Part shown: positions 15,219 through 24,142 of the stretch, one piece after another
Layout: every line of letters starts with the position of its first letter
How positions within the stretch are numbered: the first letter of the stretch is position 1
Origin: STF1-107 sp964457935
Lineage (GTDB): Bacteria; Bacillota; Clostridia; Christensenellales; UBA1242
Length of the DNA stretch: 29,616 nucleotides
Assembly: GCA_964457935.1 (NCBI GenBank)
Contig: CAYWFC010000010.1
Coordinates: 1 to 29,616 of the forward strand
Direction: 5' to 3'
The notes under the pieces: model-generated
Seen by the model: the letters and a program-made list of their open reading frames with translations, nothing else
Told to the model about the DNA's origin: nothing
Database searches by the model: none
Made by a program: the position numbers and the translations under genes

Positions 15219-17651
15219 TTAATCCTCTACTCTATTGAGTGTATAGCATTCTATGATATCTCCGACTTTGAATTCATCATAATTCAGCTTAATGCCACAT
15301 TCATATCCCTTAGCGGCTTCTTTGACATCATCTTTTACTATCTTGACAGATGATATCATTGTATCAGCTATGACTACATTGTCTCTAAATACTCTAGCAT
15401 GCTCATTTCTTCGTACTTTGCCGTCTTTTACTAGACTACCTGCCACTAGACCTACGCCCGTCAATTTGAATACCATCAAGACTTCTGCATGTCCTAAGAT
15501 TTCTTCTTCATAGACTGGTTCTTTTAACCCTTTGACTATTCTCTCCATGTCTTCTAACAATGCGTAGATTATTTTATAGTTCTTTATCTCTATTTTGTTT
15601 CGTTCAGCTAGAGTTTTGGCTTTGCTGTCTGTTTTAGTATTAAATGCCAGTACTATGGCGTTCGAGGCTTGTGCCAATACTATATCAGACTCAGTCACAG
15701 CACCCACAGCAGAATGTATTATATTAATCTTTGCATAGTCATTGTTTAGTTTTAGTACAGATGACTTTATAGCCTCTAGTGAGCCATTTACGTCTGTCTT
15801 TAGTAGAATATTCAATATCTTTTTGTCTGAATCATTCATTTTAGCCATCATATCTTCTAGACTACTACTTACAGACATTTTATTCATTTCTGATCTGATT
15901 TTTGACTTTCTATCACTGATGATTTCTTTGCTCAATTTCTCATCTACTTCAGTGAATGTATCACCGGCAGATGGCACTTCATTAAATCCTACTACCGATA
16001 CTGCCATACTAGGTGTAGCAGATTTGACATTCTTACCATTATCGTCGATCATGGCTTTGACTTTACATGTAGTCAATCCACACACTATAGTGTCGCCTAT
16101 ATTTAGTGTTCCGTCTTTTATGAGCAACGAAGCCATTGGGCCTTTGCCTTTATCCAAGCGCGCTTCCAGCACCACGCCGATAGCATCAGTCTTAGGATTT
16201 GCTTTTAATTGACACATTTCAGATACCAAAAGTATCATTTCTAGCAGTTTATCTATGCCTTCGCCTGTTTTTGCTGATATTTTGACAATAATAGCGTCGC
16301 CACCCCATGCCTCTGGCACTACGTTGTGTTCTGTCAGTTGTTGCATTATCCTGTCTGGATCGGCGCCTACTTTGTCCATTTTGTTTATCGCTACGATCAA
16401 AGGCACATTGGCGGCTTTGATGTGATTGATTGCTTCTACAGTTTGTGGCATTATACCGTCATCTGCTGCCACTACCAGCACAGCGATATCTGTAGCCATC
16501 GCACCTCTGGCGCGCATTTGTGTAAATGCCTCGTGCCCTGGTGTGTCTATAAATGTGATAGTTTTCCCGCTAGTCTGTACCTGATATGCACCAATATGCT
16601 GTGTGATGCCTCCTGCCTCACCCAAACTAACCTTAGTATTGCGGATATAGTCCAATAATGAGGTTTTGCCATGGTCTACGTGCCCCATAACAGTCACTAC
16701 AGGTGGTCTCACTATAGCCTCTTCGTCTGAGTAAGATTTGATGTTCTCTTGGATATCCTTCAGTTTGTCTTCAGAAGTTTTGTCTAATTTTTGTACCAAT
16801 TCCACTCCGAGTTCATTGGACACTAATTCTGCAGAAGCAAAATCAATAGGACTATTTATGGTCACCATCATTCCTAGTATCATAAACTGTTTGATTATCT
16901 CGCTAACAGATTTTCCTGTGCTTTCAGACAATATTTTTACGGTAAGATTTTCTGTGGTAATGACAGCTGGGCCTTGAGGCTTCGCCACTACGACAGGGGC
17001 TTCTTGCTTTTTAGTTCTTAGTTTTCTAGTCAGCAATCTCTCTTCGATATTTTTTTCTTCGATCAATCCCCTGCGTAGCAATGTTCTCTTGTTCATTACT
17101 TTCTTATCGTCAGTGTGCTTTTCTATTTTTTTCTTTCCACCAAAAGTCTTCTGCACAGGAGCAGGCGGTGGTGTAGGCTTGACGAATTTAGGCAACGGAG
17201 TTCTCAAAAAATCCGGTTTCTTAGTAGACTGTGGACGCTGAAGCATAGGTCTCTGCCCCGTTCTGTACTGATTACCCAATGTAGTCCTAGATTGAGTACT
17301 TCTCGCGAATTGAGATTTATTTTGCAAACTATTATTCCTTTGAATATTTCTGCTATTTGACTCAGTCCTTCTCGAGATTTCAGATACACCACTATGTTTA
17401 GGCGAAACGACCGTTTCACTTTTTGCAGAAGATTGTTGTTCTGTGACTACGTTCGCCTGAGAAGATGCCAATTTTTCTGCATCTTCTAATAGTAGTTTTT
17501 TCTCTTGTACCCTAGCCTCTTTTGTCAGATTGTCCAGTTTCTGTTTTTCGCTCCTTATCGTGCTGAAAAGACGCGCAAAAACTCCATCGTTAGACAACGA
17601 TGCTAGCATTTTAATATTGTCAAATGATACATTCTTTTTGTTCTCTACCAA
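15219..17651 (-). CDS. infB: Translation initiation factor IF-2
   Basis: 810 residues from TTG 17651, chosen because TAGGAG lies seven bases upstream; an upstream TTG at 17675 lacks such a signal. Residues about 30-235 are a basic, Gln/Asn/Arg-rich disordered N domain; then IF2N (LTVKILSESTGKSVSEIIKQ), the GTPase from about residue 318 with GHVDHGKTS, DTPGHEAF and NKMD motifs, and domains II-IV to the C terminus. IF-2 brings initiator tRNA to the ribosome. It follows ylxQ by 13 bases. A TTG start on so highly expressed a gene is unusual but fits the ribosome-binding site. Confidence 0.97.
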   Translation of the reverse strand: MVENKKNVSFDNIKMLASLSNDGVFARLFSTIRSEKQKLDNLTKEARVQEKKLLLEDAEKLASSQANVVTEQQSSAKSETVVSPKHSGVSEISRRTESNSRNIQRNNSLQNKSQFARSTQSRTTLGNQYRTGQRPMLQRPQSTKKPDFLRTPLPKFVKPTPPPAPVQKTFGGKKKIEKHTDDKKVMNKRTLLRRGLIEEKNIEERLLTRKLRTKKQEAPVVVAKPQGPAVITTENLTVKILSESTGKSVSEIIKQFMILGMMVTINSPIDFASAELVSNELGVELVQKLDKTSEDKLKDIQENIKSYSDEEAIVRPPVVTVMGHVDHGKTSLLDYIRNTKVSLGEAGGITQHIGAYQVQTSGKTITFIDTPGHEAFTQMRARGAMATDIAVLVVAADDGIMPQTVEAINHIKAANVPLIVAINKMDKVGADPDRIMQQLTEHNVVPEAWGGDAIIVKISAKTGEGIDKLLEMILLVSEMCQLKANPKTDAIGVVLEARLDKGKGPMASLLIKDGTLNIGDTIVCGLTTCKVKAMIDDNGKNVKSATPSMAVSVVGFNEVPSAGDTFTEVDEKLSKEIISDRKSKIRSEMNKMSVSSSLEDMMAKMNDSDKKILNILLKTDVNGSLEAIKSSVLKLNNDYAKINIIHSAVGAVTESDIVLAQASNAIVLAFNTKTDSKAKTLAERNKIEIKNYKIIYALLEDMERIVKGLKEPVYEEEILGHAEVLMVFKLTGVGLVAGSLVKDGKVRRNEHARVFRDNVVIADTMISSVKIVKDDVKEAAKGYECGIKLNYDEFKVGDIIECYTLNRVED

Positions 17652-17664
17652 AATTAATCTCCTA

Positions 17665-17967
17665 TTAGTCCACAATGACTTTATATTCTTCAGTTTGTTT
17701 TAGTATTTCTTTCGCCAGTGATGAATTTGTCACCGCCAAGATTTTGCAATTCTCAATATACGAAATGGCGAACAAGTCATCTACCATGACTAACTTAATA
17801 TTCTTTTTATTCGCCACATTTTTAGCCAAATTTACTAGATTTTCACTAGCCGAACGGCACAATATCAAAACGTAGAATCTATCTTTAGCCACTTTGATTT
17901 TGTCCTGTCCTCTGATGATATCTCCACTTTTTATGGCAAATCCCAGATATTTTTCGATGTTAGTCAA
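17665..17967 (-). CDS. ylxQ: L7Ae-family RNA-binding protein YlxQ
   Basis: 100 residues from TTG 17967, placed seven bases after GAGG; a GTG at 17973 would sit only one base from that site. L7Ae/L30e/Gadd45 fold: YLGFAIKSGDIIRGQDKI, then DRFYVLILCRSASENLVNLAK and NKKNIKLVMVDD. The family recognises kink-turn RNA; the exact target of YlxQ is not known. The gene overlaps the end of ylxR by 8 bases and lies before infB, the standard Firmicutes position. Confidence 0.93.
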   Translation of the reverse strand: MTNIEKYLGFAIKSGDIIRGQDKIKVAKDRFYVLILCRSASENLVNLAKNVANKKNIKLVMVDDLFAISYIENCKILAVTNSSLAKEILKQTEEYKVIVD

Positions 17968-18214
17968 CCACACACCTCTCTAATTCGTCATATATTTCAT
18001 TAGATACTTCACACGAAAACGCTCGATTTATTACCTTACGCTTTGTGGCATTAGCCACACATTCGTGATTTTTGCATACATACACGCCTCTGCCGTTGCC
18101 ATTTTGCTCATAGTCTATGGATATCATCGTACCATTTTTCATTATACGGATGAGACTAGATTTCTGTTTTACTTGCCTGCAGACAGCGCATCGCCTGTCA
18201 TTCTTTACGTGCAT
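17960..18214 (-). CDS. ylxR: YlxR family RNA-binding / nucleoid-associated protein
   Basis: 84 residues. Family signature DRRCAVCRQVKQKSSLIRIM at the start, GRGVYVCKNHECVANATKRKVINRAF in the second half; the CxxC and later cysteines are retained. YlxR proteins have a positively charged surface suited to RNA or DNA binding and have been reported to influence transcription in B. subtilis. AAGGAG precedes ATG 18214. It is between nusA and ylxQ, as in most Firmicutes. Confidence 0.95.
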   Translation of the reverse strand: MHVKNDRRCAVCRQVKQKSSLIRIMKNGTMISIDYEQNGNGRGVYVCKNHECVANATKRKVINRAFSCEVSNEIYDELERCVVD

Positions 18215-18222
18215 AACACTCC

Positions 18223-19356
18223 TTAATCTATATCATCGAATAAATCGTCGTTGTCGTCATCAATAATGATGCTAGCGCCTTCACTAACAATAGTGTCAGG
18301 GCTGGCGGTGTTTTCGTCTCGCACTGGTACTCCTTTGACATCTATCTTGAAGCCTGTCAGTTTCGCAGCCAATCTTACGTTTTGTCCGCCCTTGCCTATA
18401 GCCAAAGATAATTTTGTCTCAGGTACTGATACTACTGCCGCACGACTATTCTCATCTATCTCTACTTCATATATTTGCGCTGGATTCATTGCATTGATAA
18501 TGTATTCCACAGGATTTTCAGAATGCACGACGATATCTATCTTTTCGCCATGTAATTCGCTAACTATAGCGCCTATCCTCATTCCTTTATTGCCTATACA
18601 TGCCCCTACAGCATCTAGATTCTTGTCCAAAGTCTTAATAGCGACTTTTGTCCTATTGCCAGGATCACGCACCGCATTCATTATTTGGATAGTGCCGTTT
18701 TGGATCTCTGGTATTTCGAGTTCCATTAGTTTCCTTACAAAAGCTACGTTCGACCTAGTCACTTGCACCACATGTCCTCTGTACTCATCTCTCACAGGTC
18801 TAACATACACTTTTACCCTGTCGCCTTTGTTAAAATGATCGGATGGCAATATATCTCTCTCAGTCAACAATCCTTCTAGATTAGTCCCTGGGATGTCTAG
18901 ATATACATTAGAGCCGTCCAAACGTCTGACATTAGATACGATTAGTTTGCCCTCTTTTTCAGCTATAACAGAACTAATCTCTTCTCTCTCCAGTTCTTTT
19001 AGTTTCTGCATTATCACTTGTTTAGCAGTTTGCACGGCGATACGATTAAAGTCTTTGGTATTCTCTTCTTGTTCTACTATATCGCCTATCTTGTATGTTT
19101 TTTTGATTTGCAAAGCATCTTCAAGCGAAATTTCTTTGTCAGGGTCTTCCACTTCTTCCACGATAGTTTTGTATGAATAAATCTTAATGGTGTTCTTCTC
19201 TGGCATCAGTTTAACGATTGCGTTTTTCGCTTCGCCATAATTTTTTTTGTACGCCACAGTCATTGCTTGGCTCAAAGCATCAATAATGAAATCAGAATCA
19301 ATGTTTTTCTCTGTCTTTAGATCTTCCAGTGCTTCAAAAAAATCTTTGTTTTGCAT
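18223..19356 (-). CDS. nusA: Transcription termination/antitermination factor NusA
   Basis: 377 residues from ATG 19356, which has AAGGAG seven bases upstream. N-terminal RNA polymerase-binding domain (1-125), S1 domain (about 130-200; GKLIVSNVRRLDGSNVYLDIPG), then two KH domains with GACIGNKGMRIGAIVSELHGEKIDIV and SLAIGKGGQNVRLAAKLTGFKIDV. The short acidic C-terminal tail (DDDNDDLFDDID) replaces the acidic repeats of proteobacterial NusA. It modulates pausing, termination and rRNA antitermination, partly with NusB, also encoded in this window. Confidence 0.98.
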   Translation of the reverse strand: MQNKDFFEALEDLKTEKNIDSDFIIDALSQAMTVAYKKNYGEAKNAIVKLMPEKNTIKIYSYKTIVEEVEDPDKEISLEDALQIKKTYKIGDIVEQEENTKDFNRIAVQTAKQVIMQKLKELEREEISSVIAEKEGKLIVSNVRRLDGSNVYLDIPGTNLEGLLTERDILPSDHFNKGDRVKVYVRPVRDEYRGHVVQVTRSNVAFVRKLMELEIPEIQNGTIQIMNAVRDPGNRTKVAIKTLDKNLDAVGACIGNKGMRIGAIVSELHGEKIDIVVHSENPVEYIINAMNPAQIYEVEIDENSRAAVVSVPETKLSLAIGKGGQNVRLAAKLTGFKIDVKGVPVRDENTASPDTIVSEGASIIIDDDNDDLFDDID

Positions 19357-19366
19357 ATTTATCTCC

Positions 19367-19822
19367 TTAAAACTCAATATATGGTAAAATTAATGCTACA
19401 GTCGAATTATCGAATGACATTTGTTCGCCATCCACAGATATTGTAGTACTTTTGTCGTCGTGCCCCACCAAAATCCCGACAAAATCCTTTTTACCGTTTA
19501 GCTTTGAATAAAGCCTAACTTCGACTTTACAGCCATTGTAACGTTCAAACTGCCAATCATACTTGATAGGCTTGTCCAAACCATACGATGACACGTCCAA
19601 GATATAGCTCGCATCGTCAGTAGGATTAGCCTCATCTATGACATCGTTTATTGCTTGGTGCACTTTTTCGCAGTCATCTATGGTGGTGCCATTTTCATTG
19701 TCGATGTATACCACCAAATGCATACCGTCGATTTTCTTGACATACTCGACATCGACCAGCCTCAAATCTAGACCCTCTACAATAGGTGTAACAATAGATT
19801 TGACATTTTCGACTATTTTCAT
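19367..19822 (-). CDS. rimP: Ribosome maturation factor RimP
   Basis: 151 residues from ATG 19822, with GAGAGG five bases upstream; a TTG six codons earlier is less likely. Features: VTPIVEGLDLRLVDVEYVK, then LVVYIDNENGTTIDDCEKVHQAINDVID and YILDVSSYGLDKPIKYDWQFERYNG. RimP is needed for 30S subunit assembly. It opens the operon rimP-nusA-ylxR-ylxQ-infB-rbfA-truB behind a good sigma-A-type promoter and a strong leader hairpin. Confidence 0.96.
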   Translation of the reverse strand: MKIVENVKSIVTPIVEGLDLRLVDVEYVKKIDGMHLVVYIDNENGTTIDDCEKVHQAINDVIDEANPTDDASYILDVSSYGLDKPIKYDWQFERYNGCKVEVRLYSKLNGKKDFVGILVGHDDKSTTISVDGEQMSFDNSTVALILPYIEF

Positions 19823-19841
19823 AATACCTCTCTTAAACAAT

Positions 19842-19866
19842 TAGGAGTGGACGAAGCCCACTCCTA
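19842..19866 (-). other. Stable hairpin at the 5' end of the rimP operon leader
   Basis: Perfect nine-pair stem TAGGAGTGG (19842-19850) / CCACTCCTA (19858-19866) with loop ACGAAGC. The predicted transcription start is near 19873, so the hairpin starts about seven bases into the mRNA. No real T-run follows (AATTGTTT), which argues against a simple terminator. Confidence 0.7.
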
Positions 19867-19879
19867 GAATGCTACGCAT

Positions 19880-19908
19880 AGTATAGCACATCATTTATTA
19901 TTTTGCAA
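19880..19908 (-). promoter_or_regulatory. Sigma-A-type promoter of the rimP-nusA-infB-truB operon
   Basis: Minus-strand -35 TTGCAA (19903-19908) and -10 TATACT (19880-19885), spacer exactly 17. It lies right after the stop of the PolC-like gene and before the leader hairpin, so the translation-factor operon has its own start here. Confidence 0.75.
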
Positions 19909-19916
19909 CACTTTTA

Positions 19917-21440
19917 TCAATTTTTATTCAATTTTATTAAAACTTTTGCCGTTGCCAGTGCATCAAAGTACGCTCTGTGGGCATTACCTATTTCTATTCC
20001 CAGATACTCGCATATCGTTCCCAGTTTATAATTTCGCAAGCCTTTTAATTTTTCTTTCGCTATTACCCATGTATCTAGACACTTGTGATCGAAATTATAT
20101 CCTTGCCTTGCCCCAAATTTCTTTATAAATCCGATATCAAACTCAATATTGTGCGCTACCAAGTCCGCGCCGTCACAAAATTTGTAAAAATCTGGTATTA
20201 CCTGCACCACACTAGGTGCATCTTTGACATCCTCGTCGTATATGTGATTTATGGCTGATGCATCTTCTGGGATGCTCTTGCTTGGTTTGATTAGCGTAGA
20301 AAATATCTCAGTAATGGCACCATTTTCCACCTTGACTGCGCCTATCTCGATTAATTCATCGCCGGCTTCTACATGTAGACCAGTTGTTTCTGTATCAAAC
20401 ACTACATAAGTGCCGGGCATATCTATTACTTCCTTTTGAGACAATAGGTTTACCTGCTCCGCATCCTCGTATGCGAACGGAAATACGGTGTGGTAATGTT
20501 CGTTCACACCTTTATATTGTATTTTGTGCTCTACTTTGCTGTAATTGCACAAACACAACGACTCAGCTGTGAAACTTAGTTTGTCTTTGTATGCACTAAA
20601 TCTGCCTTTCATTGCGATTGATTTCCCGAGTGCAAATTCATCTAATAGTGTGTCTTCATTCTTATGCGGAAATACAGAACAATTTATAGATTTATTATCG
20701 TTTACCAATAATATGCTATAAAAATATTTTTCTACTTCTACTTTTTCTCCATTTATAGTTTGCAGTTTTTTGTATGTACGCTTATTGATGTATTTGATCA
20801 CTCCACATATCACGACGTCGTCCATTTCTCGGTCTATAGTAGAGAAATCACTAGCAATGCTGTAGTCACATTTACCTATAATATTGACCACATCTACGAT
20901 ATTATATAGATTTTTTTGTTCTAATATTCTTATGCTATTTTGATACTCCTCATTATCATCAAAGTCAGCACTCGATTTGTCACTTTTTTCAGAAAAAACT
21001 ACACTAAAATTCGCGGTAAAATTATCTTCCAATTTTTTTGCCACATCATTTTGTCTTCCTGCTTCAGTGGCGTATCCGTATATAGATGGGTGCAAACGGA
21101 TATTGGCAGTCACATCATTTCCAGATATTTTGACAGATATGTCTGTGATTTGTAGATTTTTTGATATTGCAGGAAAATTATTTACTAAAGCCGTAAATAT
21201 ATAAGATATTAACACATTCTCGTCTATTGTGCATTTCGTGAAATTAATATTAAATGGTATATCCGCCCCTAATATTTCTTGCATTTTCTCGCGGATAACG
21301 TTTTTTTTGTCATTATCCAATACGAAAACATTAGGATTATACAGAAACGAAAAACTAGCAATGTTACTAGAAATAGTATAAGTTACATTGCTTAGTTTCA
21401 ATCCTTCATACAAGTTATTTAATTTATCTTTTGTATCCAT
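19917..21440 (-). CDS. PolC-like protein without PHP and polymerase domains: N region, OB fold, DEDDh exonuclease
   Basis: 507 residues against about 1440 for PolC. Residues 1-150 resemble the PolC N-terminal domains; about 205-300 form an OB fold (DDVVICGVIKYINKRTYKKL, then LGKSIAMKGRFSAYKDKLSF). After a linker of only about 45 residues comes a proofreading exonuclease (345-507) with all DEDDh residues present: D349 and E351 in VVFDTETTGL, D435 in AHNIEFD, H488 and D493 in NAHRAYFDA. In PolC the PHP domain is split around the exonuclease and the polymerase follows; both are absent. It sits at the normal polC locus (after rseP, before rimP) and ends cleanly at the exonuclease boundary, with promoter sequence, not polymerase remnants, downstream. 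Likely a free-standing 3'-5' exonuclease; true PolC would be elsewhere. The ATG abuts the rseP stop. Confidence 0.88.
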   Translation of the reverse strand: MDTKDKLNNLYEGLKLSNVTYTISSNIASFSFLYNPNVFVLDNDKKNVIREKMQEILGADIPFNINFTKCTIDENVLISYIFTALVNNFPAISKNLQITDISVKISGNDVTANIRLHPSIYGYATEAGRQNDVAKKLEDNFTANFSVVFSEKSDKSSADFDDNEEYQNSIRILEQKNLYNIVDVVNIIGKCDYSIASDFSTIDREMDDVVICGVIKYINKRTYKKLQTINGEKVEVEKYFYSILLVNDNKSINCSVFPHKNEDTLLDEFALGKSIAMKGRFSAYKDKLSFTAESLCLCNYSKVEHKIQYKGVNEHYHTVFPFAYEDAEQVNLLSQKEVIDMPGTYVVFDTETTGLHVEAGDELIEIGAVKVENGAITEIFSTLIKPSKSIPEDASAINHIYDEDVKDAPSVVQVIPDFYKFCDGADLVAHNIEFDIGFIKKFGARQGYNFDHKCLDTWVIAKEKLKGLRNYKLGTICEYLGIEIGNAHRAYFDALATAKVLIKLNKN

Positions 21441-21441
21441 A

Positions 21442-22524
21442 TCACATCACATAATGCAGTACGTCCAATATCACCACTAGTGCCAACAGACAATATAGCC
21501 CTATGGTGTGGATCCACGCTTCCACATTCCTGTTTATAGGTTTTCCCCTTATCATTTCTATCAATACGAACACCATATGCGCGCCATCTAGTGATGGTAT
21601 TGGCAAAATATTGAATACTGCCAAATTCACTGCTATCAAAGGTAATAATAACATCACATATGCGAAGCCTTGGCTAGTATAGTTTGCTATTACAGATATA
21701 GTCGTCACTGTACCGCCTATCATATCAAAAGATAATTTTCCAGTGATCAACCGCCCAAATATTATTAATACTTTGTACGCCCATCTAAATGTGAATGTCC
21801 AGCATTGCCCCAACGCTTCCCAGAAATTACATCGATATGCCCGCAGATTAATATTTAGATTGTACGAAACATTGTTACCATCCACTGTCTCTATCAGTCT
21901 AGCATTTACTATTTGATATTTGCCATTACGACGGACTTTCAATGGCACTGTTTTTTCTTCCATTGTCTTAAAGTCTTCACTATTGACATATTCTTTTAAT
22001 AAACTCTGCAGACTATCGTCATACACAAAATCAATTTTCTTACCATCTACAGCGTATATTACATCACCTTCATACAAGATATTGTAGTTGCTATTAGGAG
22101 TAGTGTCTATCACATTCGTGATTTGCGGTATTTCGTATCCATAAGACAAGAGCAAAATAAACGAGAATAATACCGCAGACAAAAAGTTAAAAAACACACC
22201 CGCGAAAAGCACTATCAAACGCTTCCATGGCTTTTGATTGTTAAAAGCATCTTTATTGTCACTTTCTTCATCTTCGCCTTCAAAAGCACAATATCCACCC
22301 AGAGGGAAGATGCGCAATGATAATACTTCGCCATTGGCTTTAGTTTTTTGCCATATCGCCTTGCCGAAGCCTACAGAAAATTCATTTATCTTAAATCCCA
22401 ATATTTTGCCAGCAGTGTAATGCCCTAATTCATGGATGAGCACCATTAACAATATTATCAATATAGCTATGACTATATAAAATATTGAGGACATTACACT
22501 CGAGAAACTCAATAAAGTATTCAT
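21442..22524 (-). CDS. rseP: Site-2 intramembrane metalloprotease RseP/RasP
   Basis: 360 residues (about 420 in B. subtilis). The zinc motif HELGH is at residues 31-35 in the first membrane segment. The conserved GFGKAIWQ and FPLGGYCAFEGED stretches follow, then a reduced PDZ-like region (about 125-205), and the second active-site motif NILPIPSLDG in the C-terminal membrane segments. Such proteases cut anti-sigma factors and remnant signal peptides inside the membrane. AGGAG lies upstream of ATG 22524. It follows cdsA directly; dxr, usually between them, is missing, and ispG/proS do not follow. Confidence 0.95.
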   Translation of the reverse strand: MNTLLSFSSVMSSIFYIVIAILIILLMVLIHELGHYTAGKILGFKINEFSVGFGKAIWQKTKANGEVLSLRIFPLGGYCAFEGEDEESDNKDAFNNQKPWKRLIVLFAGVFFNFLSAVLFSFILLLSYGYEIPQITNVIDTTPNSNYNILYEGDVIYAVDGKKIDFVYDDSLQSLLKEYVNSEDFKTMEEKTVPLKVRRNGKYQIVNARLIETVDGNNVSYNLNINLRAYRCNFWEALGQCWTFTFRWAYKVLIIFGRLITGKLSFDMIGGTVTTISVIANYTSQGFAYVMLLLPLIAVNLAVFNILPIPSLDGAHMVFVLIEMIRGKPINRNVEAWIHTIGLYCLLALVVILDVLHYVM

Positions 22525-22532
22525 TATATCTC

Positions 22533-23429
22533 CTATAAAATTATTAAGAATAGTATAGATATAAATAATGTATTAAACATCATTGCGTCTACCCTATCCA
22601 TTACACCGCCATGACCGGGCAAGATATTACCGCTGTCTTTCATATTTGCTTTGCGCTTTAGGTATGACTCAAACAAATCACCACATTGCGACACCGCTGA
22701 GCCAAACAGCCCGACCAAAATGAAAAACCACCATTCCAATCCCAATGCCACCAAAATGCTATCCAATGGCGATATGAAATTGAATATCAAAAAGACTATT
22801 ACAGAGCCAAGGACACCACCCAGTAGCCCGCCTATGCCCCCACTAATGGTCTTATTAGGACTTATTTTTGGCGCCAATTTTGGTCCTTTGAGCGCTCGCC
22901 CTACAAAGAACGCCAACGTGTCAGACAATATTGTAATCAACATTACCAATAAAATCAGCATCATTGATAGCCAAGGTAATTTTGTTATACTTCCCGCAAA
23001 TACTTCGATATTGTTTAATACAAATAGCATTGACACAAATAGCCCCGGATATACGCATGGTATGAATGAATAAAATGCTATAGACCATTTGGATTGCTCT
23101 TCATTTTTGTATTTACACAAAGCAAAGATAGCATTCAGGACAAATACTAGCACCAAAGCAAAGATTTCTAATAAAACAAACCAGTATAATGGCAAATCAT
23201 ACTGCTCAGTCAATACTAACACTAAGTAAAACAATGTAGGATAAAAAGCGCTAAAATACGAAAAATTTTTCTTTCCCATATTTGTCAAAATATTCGACAT
23301 TTCAAAGCATGCTAGTATACCTACCACTCCGATGCCGACATCCAGAACACCTACATACAAAAATCTTCCTGCCAGCAGTAGTAGTACCATAGCTATCAAT
23401 ATAGATGCAGTTATTAATCTTTGTTTCAT
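22533..23429 (-). CDS. cdsA: Phosphatidate cytidylyltransferase
   Basis: 298 residues from ATG 23429, which overlaps the uppS stop (ATGA); longer readings into uppS are artefacts. About eight membrane segments and the family signature near the C terminus: SYLKRKANMKDSGNILPGHG followed by GVMDRVDAMMFN. It makes CDP-diacylglycerol from phosphatidic acid and CTP, the precursor of all phospholipids of the cell. Together with uppS it supplies envelope precursors in the operon frr-uppS-cdsA-rseP. Confidence 0.95.
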   Translation of the reverse strand: MKQRLITASILIAMVLLLLAGRFLYVGVLDVGIGVVGILACFEMSNILTNMGKKNFSYFSAFYPTLFYLVLVLTEQYDLPLYWFVLLEIFALVLVFVLNAIFALCKYKNEEQSKWSIAFYSFIPCVYPGLFVSMLFVLNNIEVFAGSITKLPWLSMMLILLVMLITILSDTLAFFVGRALKGPKLAPKISPNKTISGGIGGLLGGVLGSVIVFLIFNFISPLDSILVALGLEWWFFILVGLFGSAVSQCGDLFESYLKRKANMKDSGNILPGHGGVMDRVDAMMFNTLFISILFLIIL

Positions 23430-24142
23430 TTGTTCTCCTTTATCGCGCCGTAGCGTCTGTCTCTCTTCTGATAATCTTTCAACACTTTGTACAAACATTT
23501 GTCTGTAAAATTAGGCCATAGCACCTTTGGAAATGCCCATTCGCTATACGTGCACTGAAATGGCATAAAATTACTCGTCCTACGCTCGCCACTAGTTCTC
23601 ACGACCAAGTCTGGGTCCGGCATACCAGCTGTATAAAGCCTACTCTTTAGCATATCGACATCTACGTGGTCGCATTTGTCGTTGATTAAGTCGTTGATGG
23701 CTTTTATTATTTCTTGCCTACCGCCATAGTTTATACAAAAATTCAGATTCTGCCCATCATTGCCAGCCGTCTCTTTCATTAATTTTTGTGCATTTTCTTC
23801 GATATCTTTTGGCAACCCACCTAGGTCGCCCAATATGCGTACACGAATATTAGATTTGGTGTATTTGTCTGCAGATTCATTCAATAATTTCCGAAATAAA
23901 TCCATCAAACCTTCCACTTCTTTTTGTGGTCTGTTCCAGTTCTCACACGAAAAAGCATAAATCGACACATACTTGATACCCAATTCATCAGTCGTCGCCA
24001 AAATTTTTTGCAGGTTATCTAGCCCTGCCTTGTGACCAGCCATTCTAGGTAATCCTCTATGTTTGGCCCACCTACCATTTCCGTCTATAATAAAACACAA
24101 ATGATTAGGCAATTTATACAATTTCTTAAAATAAGATTTCAT
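23426..24142 (-). CDS. uppS: Undecaprenyl diphosphate synthase (isoprenyl transferase)
   Basis: 238 residues. CFIIDGNGRWAKHRG with catalytic Asp20, YVSIYAFSCENWNRP, INYGGRQEI and RTSGERRTSNFMPFQCTYSE are the conserved regions of cis-prenyltransferases. The enzyme adds isopentenyl units to farnesyl diphosphate to give C55-PP, the lipid carrier for peptidoglycan. The TAA of frr directly precedes its ATG. The usual Met before DGN-type context (IMDGNGRW) is Ile here (FIIDGNGRW), a mild variation. Confidence 0.97.
   Translation of the reverse strand: MKSYFKKLYKLPNHLCFIIDGNGRWAKHRGLPRMAGHKAGLDNLQKILATTDELGIKYVSIYAFSCENWNRPQKEVEGLMDLFRKLLNESADKYTKSNIRVRILGDLGGLPKDIEENAQKLMKETAGNDGQNLNFCINYGGRQEIIKAINDLINDKCDHVDVDMLKSRLYTAGMPDPDLVVRTSGERRTSNFMPFQCTYSEWAFPKVLWPNFTDKCLYKVLKDYQKRDRRYGAIKENK

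Noticed and set aside
19842..19866. Hairpin as the terminator of the PolC-like gene
   Set aside because: It lies downstream of the next operon's promoter and lacks a T-run, so it is better read as part of the rimP leader.
23430..23498. Longer N terminus for cdsA reaching into uppS
   Set aside because: The extra residues are highly charged, lie inside uppS in another frame, and the ATGA overlap at 23426-23429 gives a standard start for the membrane protein.
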